Of a stretch of DNA of 64,000 nucleotides, positions 1 to 9,156 are shown one piece after another. The stretch lies in contig NC_015684.1 of the NCBI RefSeq assembly GCF_000218565.1, positions 620,001 through 684,000 on the forward strand, written 5' to 3'. Source of the DNA: Afipia carboxidovorans OM5. Its GTDB lineage: Bacteria; Pseudomonadota; Alphaproteobacteria; Rhizobiales; Xanthobacteraceae. How positions within the stretch are numbered: the stretch's first letter is position 1; each line of letters opens with the position of its first letter. Made by a program: the position numbers and the translations under genes. The notes under the pieces are model-generated. The model was given only the letters and a program-made list of their open reading frames with translations. It was not told the origin of the DNA and made no database searches.

Positions 1-827
1 CGCATGGCGCCTTCGGTCGATTGCCCCTCGGCAATCGCGAGCGTGAAGGCGCCATGGAACACGTCGCCTGCGCCGAGCGTATCCACCGCCTCGATCGGGA
101 AGGAGGGCATGTGGCGTCCTCGCCCGTCCTCGAGCCAGATCATGCCGCCCGCACCCTTTGTGACGCCGACGAACGCCGGCGTCATCCCGGCGATCGCCTG
201 AAGCGCGGCAATATCGTCTTTGGTCTCGGCGGTGCCGCGCAGCGCCTCGGCGGAGAAGACGATGTGGGTCGCGGCCCGCAGCATGGGCTGATTGAGCGGC
301 ATCACGCGGTCATAGTCCAGCACCACGGGAATGCCGCGCGCCTGCGCCTCGAAGCAAATGTCGCGGACGAATTCGGCGCAGCGGTTCTCGGTGAGGATCG
401 CGTCGCAATCCTTCAAGAGTTCGTCGGTATCGGGCAGCGTTACCTTCCACATTTGCGGATCGCGATAGGTAACGATGGTGCGCTCGCCAGTGTGGTCGAT
501 CATGATGTTGGAGATTGGCGTCACGAGGCCCGGCATCCGCACCATGGCGCTCGAGTCGATGCCTTCCTGCGCGAGATCGTCGATGATGGTCTCGGCGACC
601 TTCTCGCCGGCATCTCCCATCGGACCGGACATCCGCACGCGGCCGCCGAGCCGGGCGATGGCAACCGCGGCATTGAGCGCATTGCCGCCACTGAATTCGG
701 TAAAGTGCGTGGCACGTACCTTGTGGCCCGCTGCTGGCAGGTTGTGGACGCGAAACACGAGGTCGCGCACCGGCATGCCGATGCAGAGAATGCGGGGAGC
801 GGAGGCGGGTGGCTGGTGCAAACTCAT
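1..827 (-). CDS. PfkB-family sugar kinase (partial, 3' end outside window)
   Basis: Read on the minus strand from an ATG at 827 with no stop to the window edge (275 codons visible). The N-terminal part has the sugar-kinase glycine pair in a stretch reading FSGGNALNAAVAIARLGG, and near the left edge the PfkB signature 2 motif DTLGAGDVFHGAF, whose Asp is the catalytic base. These show an ATP-dependent kinase of the ribokinase/PfkB superfamily acting on a sugar or nucleoside. The substrate cannot be read from the sequence. The long opposite-strand frame over 21–1337 is a shadow. The C-terminus is missing only because the window ends. Confidence 0.85.
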   Translation of the reverse strand, partial: MSLHQPPASAPRILCIGMPVRDLVFRVHNLPAAGHKVRATHFTEFSGGNALNAAVAIARLGGRVRMSGPMGDAGEKVAETIIDDLAQEGIDSSAMVRMPGLVTPISNIMIDHTGERTIVTYRDPQMWKVTLPDTDELLKDCDAILTENRCAEFVRDICFEAQARGIPVVLDYDRVMPLNQPMLRAATHIVFSAEALRGTAETKDDIAALQAIAGMTPAFVGVTKGAGGMIWLEDGRGRHMPSFPIEAVDTLGAGDVFHGAFTLAIAEGQSTEGAM

Positions 828-929
828 CAAGTTTCCGATCGCGGGTGGCAACAGGAAAACAGCCGGACCACGAGGTCGGTTCCCCGGATTGGATCTCAGC
901 GTAGCGTAGGTCTGCTGTCTCCGCGCCTG

Positions 930-1343
930 TCAGGACAATCCGATTTTCTCGCGCAACGCGCGGATCAAGGCATCGGCCGTGGCGGCCTCGTAAGTCACGG
1001 GCGGCACCACACCCCACACCGGGCGCGGCCATGCGGCGTCGGTGGTGCGGCGCGCGATGATGTGGACATGCAATTGCGGCACCATGTTGCCAAGCGCCGC
1101 GACGTTGAGCTTGTCGCAGTTGGTAATCTCTTTCAGCGCCCGCGCGACGCGGTCGGTCTCTTTCGTGAGTTGAATCCGATCGGTCTCGGTCAGATCGATG
1201 AGGTCGCGCGCACCGTCACGTTGCGGCACCAGCACCAGCCAGGGGTAGTTGGCGTCCTTCATGAGCAGCAGCTGCGACAATTCCAGATCGCCGATGACCC
1301 AGGTGTCTGTTTCGAGCTGAGGGTGAAGCGACCATGAGGGCAT
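930..1343 (-). CDS. HIT-like family protein
   Basis: 137 residues from the ATG at 1343, the start where homology-like sequence begins (MPSWSLHPQLE); longer in-frame upstream sequence looks non-coding. The C-terminal active-site stretch reads QLHVHIIAR, so the first His of the HIT triad (H-x-H-x-H) is Gln while the other two remain. This Gln variant occurs in a HIT-like subgroup of alphaproteobacteria, where nucleotide hydrolase or transferase activity is presumed but unproven. It sits between the sugar kinase and the SRP RNA gene and is transcribed away from the latter. Confidence 0.8.
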   Translation of the reverse strand: MPSWSLHPQLETDTWVIGDLELSQLLLMKDANYPWLVLVPQRDGARDLIDLTETDRIQLTKETDRVARALKEITNCDKLNVAALGNMVPQLHVHIIARRTTDAAWPRPVWGVVPPVTYEAATADALIRALREKIGLS

Positions 1344-1521
1344 GCGGGACTCGCAACGACGATTGATTCTGCGCGGCACATTAGCAGAGCTGTGCGAGGA
1401 GCGTGGAACCTGTCGGATAGGGATGAGAGTGGCGTCGGGTTGTTCGATTGCCGCCGGAGGTATCCGCCGCTTCGGCCCCGCCGGGCGGCGTTGTAAAGCG
1501 GTAAAACGCACCGTCCCTTGC

Positions 1522-1550
1522 TTGCTTTCCGTGGGCTTTCGCTCCAAATA
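1522..1550 (+). promoter_or_regulatory. Predicted sigma-70 promoter of the SRP RNA gene
   Basis: A -35-like TTGCTT (1522–1527) and a -10-like CAAATA (1545–1550) are separated by exactly 17 bases. The predicted transcription start, about 1556–1557, coincides with the first paired base of the SRP RNA. Position relative to the RNA is the main support. Confidence 0.5.
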
Positions 1551-1555
1551 GGGAG

Positions 1556-1655
1556 TGGGAGATTGGCGGTGGACGAGCCACTCGCCAACCGGGTCAGGTC
1601 CGGAAGGAAGCAGCCCTAACGAGGTCCGGATCGGGTCGCTCGTCAGTCTCCTACC
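1556..1655 (+). ncRNA. ffs: Bacterial signal recognition particle RNA (4.5S type)
   Basis: The conserved SRP domain IV stretch GGTCAGGTCCGGAAGGAAGC, with the GGAA tetraloop and asymmetric internal loop that binds Ffh, lies at about 1592–1611. The flanks GGGAGA (from 1557) and TCTCC (to about 1651) pair to close a roughly 100-nt hairpin, the usual size of the short Gram-negative form. The RNA binds Ffh and targets nascent inner-membrane proteins. Location directly before dnaX is the usual arrangement in this group. Confidence 0.95.
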
Positions 1656-1748
1656 TCTTTCATCTGCCGGGGCCGGCGCGATGCCGGCCGACTGCCCGCC
1701 GCTTTGCGTGGCAGAGCGGCGCGCCCGAACAACGATGCGGATCGTCCG

Positions 1749-3647
1749 ATGCCCGATTCCGACCTCTCAGGCCTGAGTGCGGGCGACCAGGCCGATCAGC
1801 AGGCCGGCGATCAAGCGGGTCTTGGTTTTGCGGAGCCCGCAGCCGTCGAGCGTCCCGCGGTCGCCTCGGGCTACCGCGTTCTGGCGCGGAAGTATCGTCC
1901 CTCGAATTTCGACGACCTGATTGGCCAGGAAGCCATGGTCCGCACCATCTCGAATGCGTTCGAGACCGGGCGGATTCCGCAGGCCTGGATTCTCACCGGC
2001 GTGCGCGGCGTCGGCAAGACCACGACTGCGCGCATCCTCGCCCGCGCGCTGAATTACGAATTGCCGGATGGCTCGGCGAAAGGGCCGAGCATCGCGATGC
2101 CGGTGCCGGGCGTGCATTGCCAGGCGATCATGGAAAGCCGTCACATCGACGTGCTGGAGATGGACGCGGCCTCGCACACCGGCATCGACGACGTGCGCCA
2201 GATCACCGACGGCGTGCGCTATGCGCCATCGAGTGCGCGCTACAAGGTCTACATCATCGACGAAGTCCACATGCTGTCGGAGAAGGCGTTCAATGCCTTC
2301 CTCAAGACGCTGGAGGAGCCGCCGGAGCACGCCAAGTTCGTGTTCGCGACTACTGAGATTCGCAAAGTGCCGGTCACGGTGCTGTCGCGCTGCCAGCGGT
2401 TCGACCTGCGGCGTGTCGATGCCGAGGTGCTGATGACGCATCTCGCAAATATCGTGACGCGTGAAGGCGTCGAGGCGGAGCCGGAAGCGCTCGGCCTGAT
2501 TGCGCGCGCGGCGGAAGGCTCGGTGCGCGACTCGCTCTCGCTGCTCGATCAGGCGATTGCGCATGCGGCAGGCCTCGTGCGCGCCGAGGACGTGCGCCAG
2601 ATGCTTGGTCTTGCCGACCGCACGCGGGTGATCGATCTGTTCGAACATCTCGCGAAGGGCGATATCGCCAGCGCCTTTGCCGAATTCCGCGAGCAATATG
2701 ACACCGGGGCCGATCCGGTCGTGGTGCTGAGCGATCTCGCTGAGTTCGTGAACTTCGTCACCCGTGTGAAGGTGGTGCCCGCGACGGCGGACAACGTCGC
2801 GCTCGGCGAAGCGGAGCGCACGCGTGGTCGCGAATTCGCAACCAAGCTGTCGATGCGCGTGCTGTCGCGGATGTGGCAGATGCTGCTCAAGGGCATTGCG
2901 GAGGTGCAGAACGCGACGCGCCCGCAGGCTGCGGCCGAAATGGTGCTGGTGCGCGTCGCCTACGTCGCCGACCTGCCGACGCCCGACGAAGCGATCAAGA
3001 TGATCGGTGAAAACGGCGGCGCAGGGAGCGTTCCTTCTGTTGCGCCCATCGGCGGTGCCGCGCCGAGAAGCCCCGCGATGTCTGCGCCCACATCGGTTTC
3101 GCGTGGTCCTGCGCCCGCGCCGCGCACCATGCCGCCTGCGCGGGCTGCAAATGAAACCATCGCGCGCCAGCAGCCGCGACCGGTGGAGTCGGTCGCGCCA
3201 CAGTCCGCGCCGGTGCTACGGCTTTCGACCTACGCCGACATTGTCGAACTCGCGCGCGAGAAGCGCGACGTGCAGCTCAAGACCGCGCTTGAGGCCGATC
3301 TGCGGCTGGTGCGTATGGAAGACGGCAAGCTCGAGATCGCGCTCGAGCGCAGTGCCGCGCGCTCGGTGGTCAACGAGTTGCAGCGCAAGCTCGAGCAATG
3401 GACCGGCCGCCGCTGGGCGGTGATCGTGTCCAATGAAGAAGGCGAGCCGACGCTGCGCGCGCAGGCGCGCGAACGCAAGGACAAGCTGACCGAAGATGTG
3501 CAGGCCGATCCGCGCGTGCAGGCGGTGATGACGCTGTTCCCGGGTACCGAGGTGGTCGACGTGCGCCGTCTTGCGCCGGAGCCGCCCGCGGCGATGCCTG
3601 CAGGCGATGAGTCCGCCGATGGCTTCGACGATGACGACGACGTTTAA
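1749..3647 (+). CDS. dnaX: DNA polymerase III subunit gamma/tau
   Basis: 632 residues from the ATG at 1749. This is the clamp-loader ATPase subunit. Walker A GVRGVGKTT lies at residues 84–92, Walker B/DExx as IIDEVHMLS, the SRC sensor motif in VLSRCQRFDLRR, then a Pro/Ala-rich linker (about residues 420–490) and a tau-like C-terminal domain. Unlike the E. coli protein, which has four zinc-binding Cys after Walker A, this one keeps a single Cys (Cys124 in PGVHCQAIMES), so the zinc module appears lost. The gene ends 14 bases before ybaB and is probably co-transcribed with ybaB and recR. No clear Shine-Dalgarno is visible before the chosen ATG, so the exact start is uncertain. Confidence 0.95.
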   Translation: MPDSDLSGLSAGDQADQQAGDQAGLGFAEPAAVERPAVASGYRVLARKYRPSNFDDLIGQEAMVRTISNAFETGRIPQAWILTGVRGVGKTTTARILARALNYELPDGSAKGPSIAMPVPGVHCQAIMESRHIDVLEMDAASHTGIDDVRQITDGVRYAPSSARYKVYIIDEVHMLSEKAFNAFLKTLEEPPEHAKFVFATTEIRKVPVTVLSRCQRFDLRRVDAEVLMTHLANIVTREGVEAEPEALGLIARAAEGSVRDSLSLLDQAIAHAAGLVRAEDVRQMLGLADRTRVIDLFEHLAKGDIASAFAEFREQYDTGADPVVVLSDLAEFVNFVTRVKVVPATADNVALGEAERTRGREFATKLSMRVLSRMWQMLLKGIAEVQNATRPQAAAEMVLVRVAYVADLPTPDEAIKMIGENGGAGSVPSVAPIGGAAPRSPAMSAPTSVSRGPAPAPRTMPPARAANETIARQQPRPVESVAPQSAPVLRLSTYADIVELAREKRDVQLKTALEADLRLVRMEDGKLEIALERSAARSVVNELQRKLEQWTGRRWAVIVSNEEGEPTLRAQARERKDKLTEDVQADPRVQAVMTLFPGTEVVDVRRLAPEPPAAMPAGDESADGFDDDDDV

Positions 3648-3661
3648 CGTGAGGATGATTC

Positions 3662-3979
3662 ATGGCTGATTTTCTCGGCATGATGAAGCAGGCTGCGCAG
3701 CTTCAATCGAAGATGAAGGAGATGCAGGAGCAGCTCGACCAGGTCGAGGTTGAGGGCTCCGCCGGTGGCAGCATGGTGACCGTGCGCATGACCGCGAAGA
3801 TGGAGCTGAAAGCCGTCTCCATCGATCCGTCGCTGATGAAGCCGGAGGAGCGCGAGGTGCTGGAGGATCTGCTGGTCGCGGCGCAGAACGATGCGCGGCG
3901 CAAGGCGGAAGAGGCGATGCAGGAGCGCATGAAGGCGCTGACCGGTGGCCTCAGCATTCCGGGGCTGGGCCTCGGTTGA
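3662..3979 (+). CDS. YbaB/EbfC nucleoid-associated protein
   Basis: 105 residues with the family layout: a Met/Gln-rich N-terminal helix ([20 protein letters not shown]), a beta-sheet core and a C-terminal helix rich in Arg/Glu/Met. Members are dimeric DNA-binding proteins of the nucleoid. A GAGG ribosome site precedes the ATG. The gene stands between dnaX and recR, the conserved arrangement in most bacteria, with only one base between its stop and the recR start. Confidence 0.92.
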
Positions 3980-3980
3980 C

Positions 3981-4586
3981 ATGGCCTCCACCGTTGCCGG
4001 ACCGGAGATCGAGCGGCTGATCCAGTTGCTGGCGCGGCTTCCGGGCCTTGGCCCGCGCTCGGCCCGCCGCGCGGCGCTGCATCTCATCAAGAAGCGCGAA
4101 GCTCTGATGGCGCCGCTCGCCTCCGCATTGCAAGTTGCGATCGAGCGCATTCAGGTGTGCCACACCTGCGGCAACATCGACACGCAGAACCCGTGCACGA
4201 TCTGCAGCGACCCGCGGCGTGATCCGGCGATCATTGTGGTGGTGGCCGACGTCTCCGACCTCTGGGCGCTGGAGCGTGCGCATGCAACGCAGGGTCGCTA
4301 TCATGTGTTGGGTGCGACGCTGTCGCCGCTCGACGGCATCGGCCCGCAAGACCTCACCATCGATGCGCTGGTGACGCGCGCGCAGGTGCCCGAAGTGACC
4401 GAGATCATTCTCGCGCTCAATGCCACTGTCGATGGCCAGACCACGGCGCACTACGTCACCGACATGCTGCAGGATGCCAACGTCAAGGTGACGCGGCTCG
4501 CGCATGGCGTGCCGGTCGGCGGCGAACTCGATTATCTCGATGAGGGTACGCTGTCGGCGGCGATGCGGCAGCGGACGCTGTTCTAG
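3981..4586 (+). CDS. recR: Recombination mediator RecR
   Basis: 201 residues from the ATG at 3981, one base after the ybaB stop. An N-terminal helix-hairpin-helix stretch ([16 protein letters not shown]) is followed by a four-Cys zinc finger (CHTC…CTIC, about residues 57–72) and a Toprim domain ([17 protein letters not shown]). RecR works with RecF/RecO to load RecA on gapped DNA. Its stop codon directly abuts the stop codon of the convergent permease gene: TAG at 4584–4586, then CTA at 4587–4589. Confidence 0.95.
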
Positions 4587-5957
4587 CTACGCCTTTGTCG
4601 GCGTTTCCAGCATCTCGAAATGCCGTCGCTGCTGCAGATAGGCGAGCAGGAACAGGCTCGGGATCGCGACCAGCACGCTGACCACGAAGAATGCGGGCCA
4701 GCCGGTGGCTTTCGCGACATAGCCGGCGCCTGATGACAGATAGATGCGGCCGACCGAGGCGAGCGCGGTCAACAGCGCATACTGCGTCGCGGTGTGCAGC
4801 GGGTTGTTGCACAAGGCCGAGAGGTAGGCGACGAAGATCACCGTGCCGATGGCGCCGGTGAACTGCTCGAGGGTGACGGCAACGGTGAGCGCCCATTGCT
4901 GCGGTCCGATCAACGCCAGCCATGAGAAAGTGAGGTTGGAGATCGCCTGCAGCAGGCCGCCGATCCACAGGCATACAATCAGCGGCGAAGTGCGGGCCAG
5001 GAAGCCGCCCGCGAAGCCACCGATCAAGGTGGCCGCGAGGCCGACGCCCTTGACGATGATGGCATAGTCATTGCGGGAAAACCCGATATCGATGATGAAC
5101 GGCACCGTCATCGCGCCGGCAAATGCATCGGTGAACTTGAACAGCATCACGAAGGCGAGCACGGCGACCGCGTCACGCCGCGTCAGGAATTCGGTGAAGG
5201 CGCCGAGCGCGGCCTGCGCCACGCGCTGCACTGAGCTGTCGTGGCCACTCGTGACGGCTGTTGCTTCTGCCTCGATCGATGGCGCCGGCTCGCGTGCCAG
5301 TAGCACGGTGATGATTCCGATCACGACCAGCCCTGCCATCACGGCAAAGCTTGCGGACCAGGCGGCAAGCCGGCCGAAACCGGCATACTCAAACCCGGTG
5401 ACGAGAAACAGCGCGCCGGCGGTCGAAGCCACCATGCCGACGCGATAGGCCGCGACATAGGAGGCCATGCCTGCGGCCTGCTCATCCTCGGGAAGACTCT
5501 CGACGCGGAAGGCATCGATGACGATATCCTGCGTCGCCGAGGCAGTCGCGACCAGCAACGCACCGACCGCGACGAAAAACGGCGAGCGCGCCGGATCGGT
5601 CAGTCCGAGTGCAAGGATCGCTGCTATCAGGAGAAGTTGCGTGAACACCAGCCAGCCGCGTCTGCGCCCGAGCCAGCGGCCGAGGAGTGGCAGATTGAGG
5701 CCGTCGACCAGCGGCGCCCACAGGAATTTCAGCGTGTAGGGCGTGCCGACCAGCGTGAACAGCCCGATGGTGCCGAGGCTGACACCGCTCTCGCTGACCC
5801 ATACCAGCAGTGTCGATCCCGACAGCGCCAGCGGCAGTCCCGACGAGAAGCCCAGGAACATCACGACCAGAACGCGGGGCTTCAGATAAACGGTGAGCGC
5901 CTCACGCCAGGATGCGCGGGCCGCAGCGGATGTCTCGACGCTCTCTGGCGATGTCAT
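4587..5957 (-). CDS. AmpG-like MFS permease (muropeptide transporter family)
   Basis: 456 residues with about 12 hydrophobic segments. Family hallmarks near the N-terminus are FSSGLPLALSG, LKFLWAPLVDG, a following RRRGW, and ATASATQDIVIDAFR in the middle. These match the AmpG branch of the major facilitator superfamily, which imports GlcNAc-anhydromuropeptides for cell-wall recycling and influences beta-lactamase induction. The substrate here is by family only. It is convergent with recR, with no base between the two stop codons and no visible terminator. Confidence 0.82.
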   Translation of the reverse strand: MTSPESVETSAAARASWREALTVYLKPRVLVVMFLGFSSGLPLALSGSTLLVWVSESGVSLGTIGLFTLVGTPYTLKFLWAPLVDGLNLPLLGRWLGRRRGWLVFTQLLLIAAILALGLTDPARSPFFVAVGALLVATASATQDIVIDAFRVESLPEDEQAAGMASYVAAYRVGMVASTAGALFLVTGFEYAGFGRLAAWSASFAVMAGLVVIGIITVLLAREPAPSIEAEATAVTSGHDSSVQRVAQAALGAFTEFLTRRDAVAVLAFVMLFKFTDAFAGAMTVPFIIDIGFSRNDYAIIVKGVGLAATLIGGFAGGFLARTSPLIVCLWIGGLLQAISNLTFSWLALIGPQQWALTVAVTLEQFTGAIGTVIFVAYLSALCNNPLHTATQYALLTALASVGRIYLSSGAGYVAKATGWPAFFVVSVLVAIPSLFLLAYLQQRRHFEMLETPTKA

Positions 5958-6043
5958 GGGAAGGTGTTAGCAGATTCGGGGCGCTTTCCTTCTCACTTGT
6001 GGCAGGGCAGCAGTTTCACTCGCTATCGTCATGGCGGAAAAGC

Positions 6044-7246
6044 TTATTCCCCCGCCTGCAATGCCCGCGGCTGGCTGGGGAACAGGTCGGTCGGTGTGCT
6101 GTCGGCGGGCGGGGAGGCATCCTCGGTCTGGCCGAAATCGAGTTCCTCGATCTTGACCGCGCGCTTGCCGATCTTGTTGACCGAAATCAGCACCTGCCGC
6201 ACGTCCTCGCTGACCTGATCGAAATGGCTGCCCAGTTTGCTGACGCGGTCGCGCAGCCGCTCGACGTCGCCCATCATGTTCATCACCTCGGTGCGGATCT
6301 GGTCGGCGGCATCGCGCATCCGCGCGTCCTTCATGATCTGCTGCATCACCTGAATCGCGAGCATCAGGAGCGAGGGCGACACCAGCACGATTCGGGCGCG
6401 ATAGGCCTTCTGCACCACGTCGTCGAAGCCGTCATGAATCTCCGCGTAGACGGATTCGGAGGGCACGAACATCAAGGCCGTGTCCTGCGTCTCGCCGGCA
6501 ATCAGATATTTCCCGGCGATGTCGGAGACATGCTTCATCACGTCCTGACGCAAGCGTTGCGCCGCAAGCTTGCGCGCGTCGTCGCTCTTGGCCTCGCGCA
6601 GCGCCGTCACCGCCTCGAGCGGAAATTTCGCATCGATGCACAGCGGTCGCTGGTCGGGCAGAAACACCACGCAATCCGGGCGCTTGTTGTTCGACAGCGT
6701 ATGCTGGAAGGCGAACGCGCCTTTCGGCAGCCCGTCCTGCACAATCGCTTCCATCCGCGCCTGGCCGAACGCGCCGCGTGCCTGCTTGTTGGCGAGCACG
6801 TCGCGCAGCGTCGTCACCTGCGTCGTGAGGTCGGTGAGGTTCTTGTGCGCGTTGTCGATGATGCCGAGCCGCTCGTGCAGCGCGCGCAGGCTCTCCATGG
6901 TGTTGCGGGTGGTCTGCTCCATCGACTGGCCGACACGCTGCGTCACCGAATCGAGCCGCTCGTTGACGGCGCGCGCCATCTCGGTCTGCCGCCCGGCGAG
7001 CGCCTGCCCCATCTCGTGCACGCGCCCGGCAGCTTCGTTCTGGATGCGCAGCACCTCGCTGAGGCGCTCCTCCATCTCATCCGCGCGGATCGCCTGTGCC
7101 ATGGCAACAGCCGCGCGGGTCCTCCCGGTGCGAGCGATGATGATGGCAATGACGAGAAGCAGCGACAGCGCGAGCACGCCGCAGACGAGAAGCGCCATGC
7201 CGGTGCGCACCGGGGTATCGCCGATCAGAAATAGGATGTCGTTCAT
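6044..7246 (-). CDS. rmuC: RmuC-family DNA recombination protein
   Basis: 400 residues from the ATG at 7246. A single N-terminal membrane segment (residues about 16–36) is followed by a long coiled coil (about 45–170) and a nuclease-fold RmuC domain with the motif RPDCVVFLPDQRPLCIDAKFPLE. RmuC limits inversions at short repeats in E. coli and is predicted to cut DNA structures. It is divergent from def across 139 bases. An upstream in-frame extension to 7309 has no ribosome-site support. Confidence 0.9.
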   Translation of the reverse strand: MNDILFLIGDTPVRTGMALLVCGVLALSLLLVIAIIIARTGRTRAAVAMAQAIRADEMEERLSEVLRIQNEAAGRVHEMGQALAGRQTEMARAVNERLDSVTQRVGQSMEQTTRNTMESLRALHERLGIIDNAHKNLTDLTTQVTTLRDVLANKQARGAFGQARMEAIVQDGLPKGAFAFQHTLSNNKRPDCVVFLPDQRPLCIDAKFPLEAVTALREAKSDDARKLAAQRLRQDVMKHVSDIAGKYLIAGETQDTALMFVPSESVYAEIHDGFDDVVQKAYRARIVLVSPSLLMLAIQVMQQIMKDARMRDAADQIRTEVMNMMGDVERLRDRVSKLGSHFDQVSEDVRQVLISVNKIGKRAVKIEELDFGQTEDASPPADSTPTDLFPSQPRALQAGE

Positions 7247-7385
7247 TGTGCGAGTGTAGCCCGATTCGCGTCCGCTATGGAACGAAGCGGGAACATTTAT
7301 GGTTAACAAATTATTTCATACGCGGTGACCCGGCGCGCCACACGGGCCGTTTGACCGCGAAAGGCGCAGCGATTACATCGCAGTC

Positions 7386-7901
7386 ATGGCCATTCGTGAA
7401 ATCATCAGCATTCCGGACAAACGCCTGCGCCGCGTTTCCGAGCCGGTTGAAAAAATTACTTCCGAAGTCCGCGCGCTCGCCGAGGACATGTTCGAAACCA
7501 TGTATGACGCGCCAGGTATTGGCCTTGCCGCCATTCAAGTGGCGGTACCGCTGCGGCTCATCACCATGGATCTCGCCAAGAAAGAGGGCGAGAGCGCGCC
7601 GCGGGTGTTCATCAACCCGGAGATTTTGTCGAAGTCGGAAGACATCGCGGTCTACGAAGAAGGCTGCCTGTCGATCCCCGAATATTACGAGGAAGTCGAG
7701 CGGCCGGCCTCGGTGCGCGTGCGCTTCATGGACCTCGAGGGCGAGGTTCATGAGGAGGATGCCGAGGGGCTTTTCGCCACCTGCATCCAGCACGAGATCG
7801 ACCACCTCAACGGCGTTCTGTTCATCGATTATCTGTCGAAGCTCAAGCGCGACCGGGTGATGAAGAAGTTCACCAAGGCCGCGAAGCTCGCGGCGAAGTA
7901 G
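7386..7901 (+). CDS. def: Peptide deformylase
   Basis: 171 residues. All three active-site motifs are present: GIGLAAIQV (residues 44–52), EGCLSIPE with metal ligand Cys94, and QHEIDHLNG with ligands His136 and His140 and catalytic Glu137. The enzyme removes the formyl group from nascent N-terminal Met. It precedes fmt, which installs the formyl group on initiator tRNA, a widely conserved pairing. A palindromic repeat lies between the two genes. Confidence 0.97.
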   Translation: MAIREIISIPDKRLRRVSEPVEKITSEVRALAEDMFETMYDAPGIGLAAIQVAVPLRLITMDLAKKEGESAPRVFINPEILSKSEDIAVYEEGCLSIPEYYEEVERPASVRVRFMDLEGEVHEEDAEGLFATCIQHEIDHLNGVLFIDYLSKLKRDRVMKKFTKAAKLAAK

Positions 7902-7919
7902 TCGAACGAAATCCCTCTT

Positions 7920-8012
7920 GCTGCCATGCCCGCGCTCGTCGCGGGCATCTACATCTTGGTCTTTCAAATCGCCAAGGCGTGGATGCCCGCGACAAGCGCG
8001 GGCATGACAGAG
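7920..8012. repeat. Dispersed palindromic element, copy 1 (two hairpins)
   Basis: Two hairpins with the same 9-base arms: ATGCCCGCG–CTCGT–CGCGGGCAT (7926–7948) and ATGCCCGCG–ACAAG–CGCGGGCAT (7983–8005). The loops CTCGT and ACAAG are near complements, so the halves are inverted copies of one unit. Related copies lie at 12741–12867, 15669–15691 and 54396–54475, always between genes. Confidence 0.85.
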
Positions 8013-8048
8013 TAAAAAGGTTAAGTCTGCAAGGGATAACCCGCGTTC

Positions 8049-8981
8049 ATGCCGCTTCGTCTGATCTTCATGGGCACGCCGGATTTCGCAGTGCCGACGC
8101 TGCGCGAACTGCATGCGCAGGGCCATGAGATCGCGGCGGTCTATACCCGTGCGGCCAAGCCCGCCGGGCGAGGCATGAAGCTGCAGATAACGCCGGTGGA
8201 GAAGGCGGCGCGCGAGCTCGGCCTGCCGGTGCTGACGCCGTCAACATTGAGGACGCCTGAGGCGGAAGCGGAATTCCGCGCCCACAACGCGGATGCCGCC
8301 GTGGTCGTCGCCTATGGCATGATCCTGCCTGCGAACATTCTCAACGCTGTGCCGCGCGGCTGTTTCAATCTGCACGCCTCGCTGTTGCCGCGCTGGCGCG
8401 GAGCTGCGCCGATCCAGCGTGCGATCATGACGGGTGACGCCGAATCCGGCGTGATGGTGATGAAGATGGATGTCGGTCTCGATACCGGCGACGTCGCGAT
8501 GACGGATCGCCTGCAGATCACCGATGCGATGACCGCGCAGGACCTGCACGATGCGCTGGCGCCGCGCGGCGCCAGGTTGATGGCGCAGGCGATGGTTGCG
8601 CTGGAGCAGGGTAGTCTCAACCTTAAACCGCAAGGCGAAGAAGGCGTCACCTACGCCGCCAAGATCGGCAAGGCGGAAGCAAAGATCGACTGGGCACGGC
8701 CTGCACACGATGTGCTGCGCCACATTCACGGTCTGTCGCCGTTTCCCGGTGCGTGGTTCGAGGTCGCCATCGACGGCGCGCCGGTGCGCATCAAGGTGCT
8801 GCGCTGTGAGCTGGTGAAGGGATCAGGCGCGCCCGGCGCACTGCTCGACGATCGCTTGACGATCGCATGCGGCGAGGGCGCGATCCGTCTTCTCGACGTG
8901 CAGCGCGCGGGCAAACAGCCGATGCGCGCGCTGGATTTTCTGCGTGGCACGCCGCTCATACCGCCGCTGAGTGTCATGTGA
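8049..8981 (+). CDS. fmt: Methionyl-tRNA formyltransferase
   Basis: 310 residues. The N-terminus LRLIFMGTPDFAVP and the formyl-transferase active-site stretch NLHASLLPRWRGAAPIQ (about residues 106–122) are typical. A C-terminal OB-fold-like domain follows from about residue 205. It transfers formyl from 10-formyl-THF to Met-tRNAfMet. It follows def and precedes truA. Confidence 0.97.
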   Translation: MPLRLIFMGTPDFAVPTLRELHAQGHEIAAVYTRAAKPAGRGMKLQITPVEKAARELGLPVLTPSTLRTPEAEAEFRAHNADAAVVVAYGMILPANILNAVPRGCFNLHASLLPRWRGAAPIQRAIMTGDAESGVMVMKMDVGLDTGDVAMTDRLQITDAMTAQDLHDALAPRGARLMAQAMVALEQGSLNLKPQGEEGVTYAAKIGKAEAKIDWARPAHDVLRHIHGLSPFPGAWFEVAIDGAPVRIKVLRCELVKGSGAPGALLDDRLTIACGEGAIRLLDVQRAGKQPMRALDFLRGTPLIPPLSVM

Positions 8982-9002
8982 TGGGGATTCCTCGATCGGC
9001 CT

Positions 9003-9146
9003 CTTTCACCTCGCCCCGTTTACGGGGAGAGGTCGGATTGCGTAGCAATCCGGGTGAGGGGCGTTCGTGCTGCTCGTCCGGACTATGCCCCTCACCCTCA
9101 TTATACCCCCGACCCTCTCCCCGCGGGCGGGGAGAGGGAGCGAGGC
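9003..9146. repeat. CCTCTCCCC-type palindromic repeat between fmt and truA
   Basis: The segment contains CCCCGTTTACGGGG near 9016, an internal GGGTGAGGGGC (about 9052–9062) matched by GCCCCTCACCC (about 9087–9097), and CCTCTCCCCGCGGGCGGGGAGAGG close to the right end. The layout matches the cleaner copy at 9904–10043. It ends about ten bases before the truA start codon, so truA mRNA either begins inside it or carries it as leader. Confidence 0.7.
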
Positions 9147-9156
9147 TCCGACGCTG

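Noticed and set aside
21..1337. 438-codon open frame on the plus strand over the kinase and HIT genes
   Set aside because: It is antisense to two recognisable genes, Arg/His-rich and shows no family motif; high GC keeps shadow frames open.
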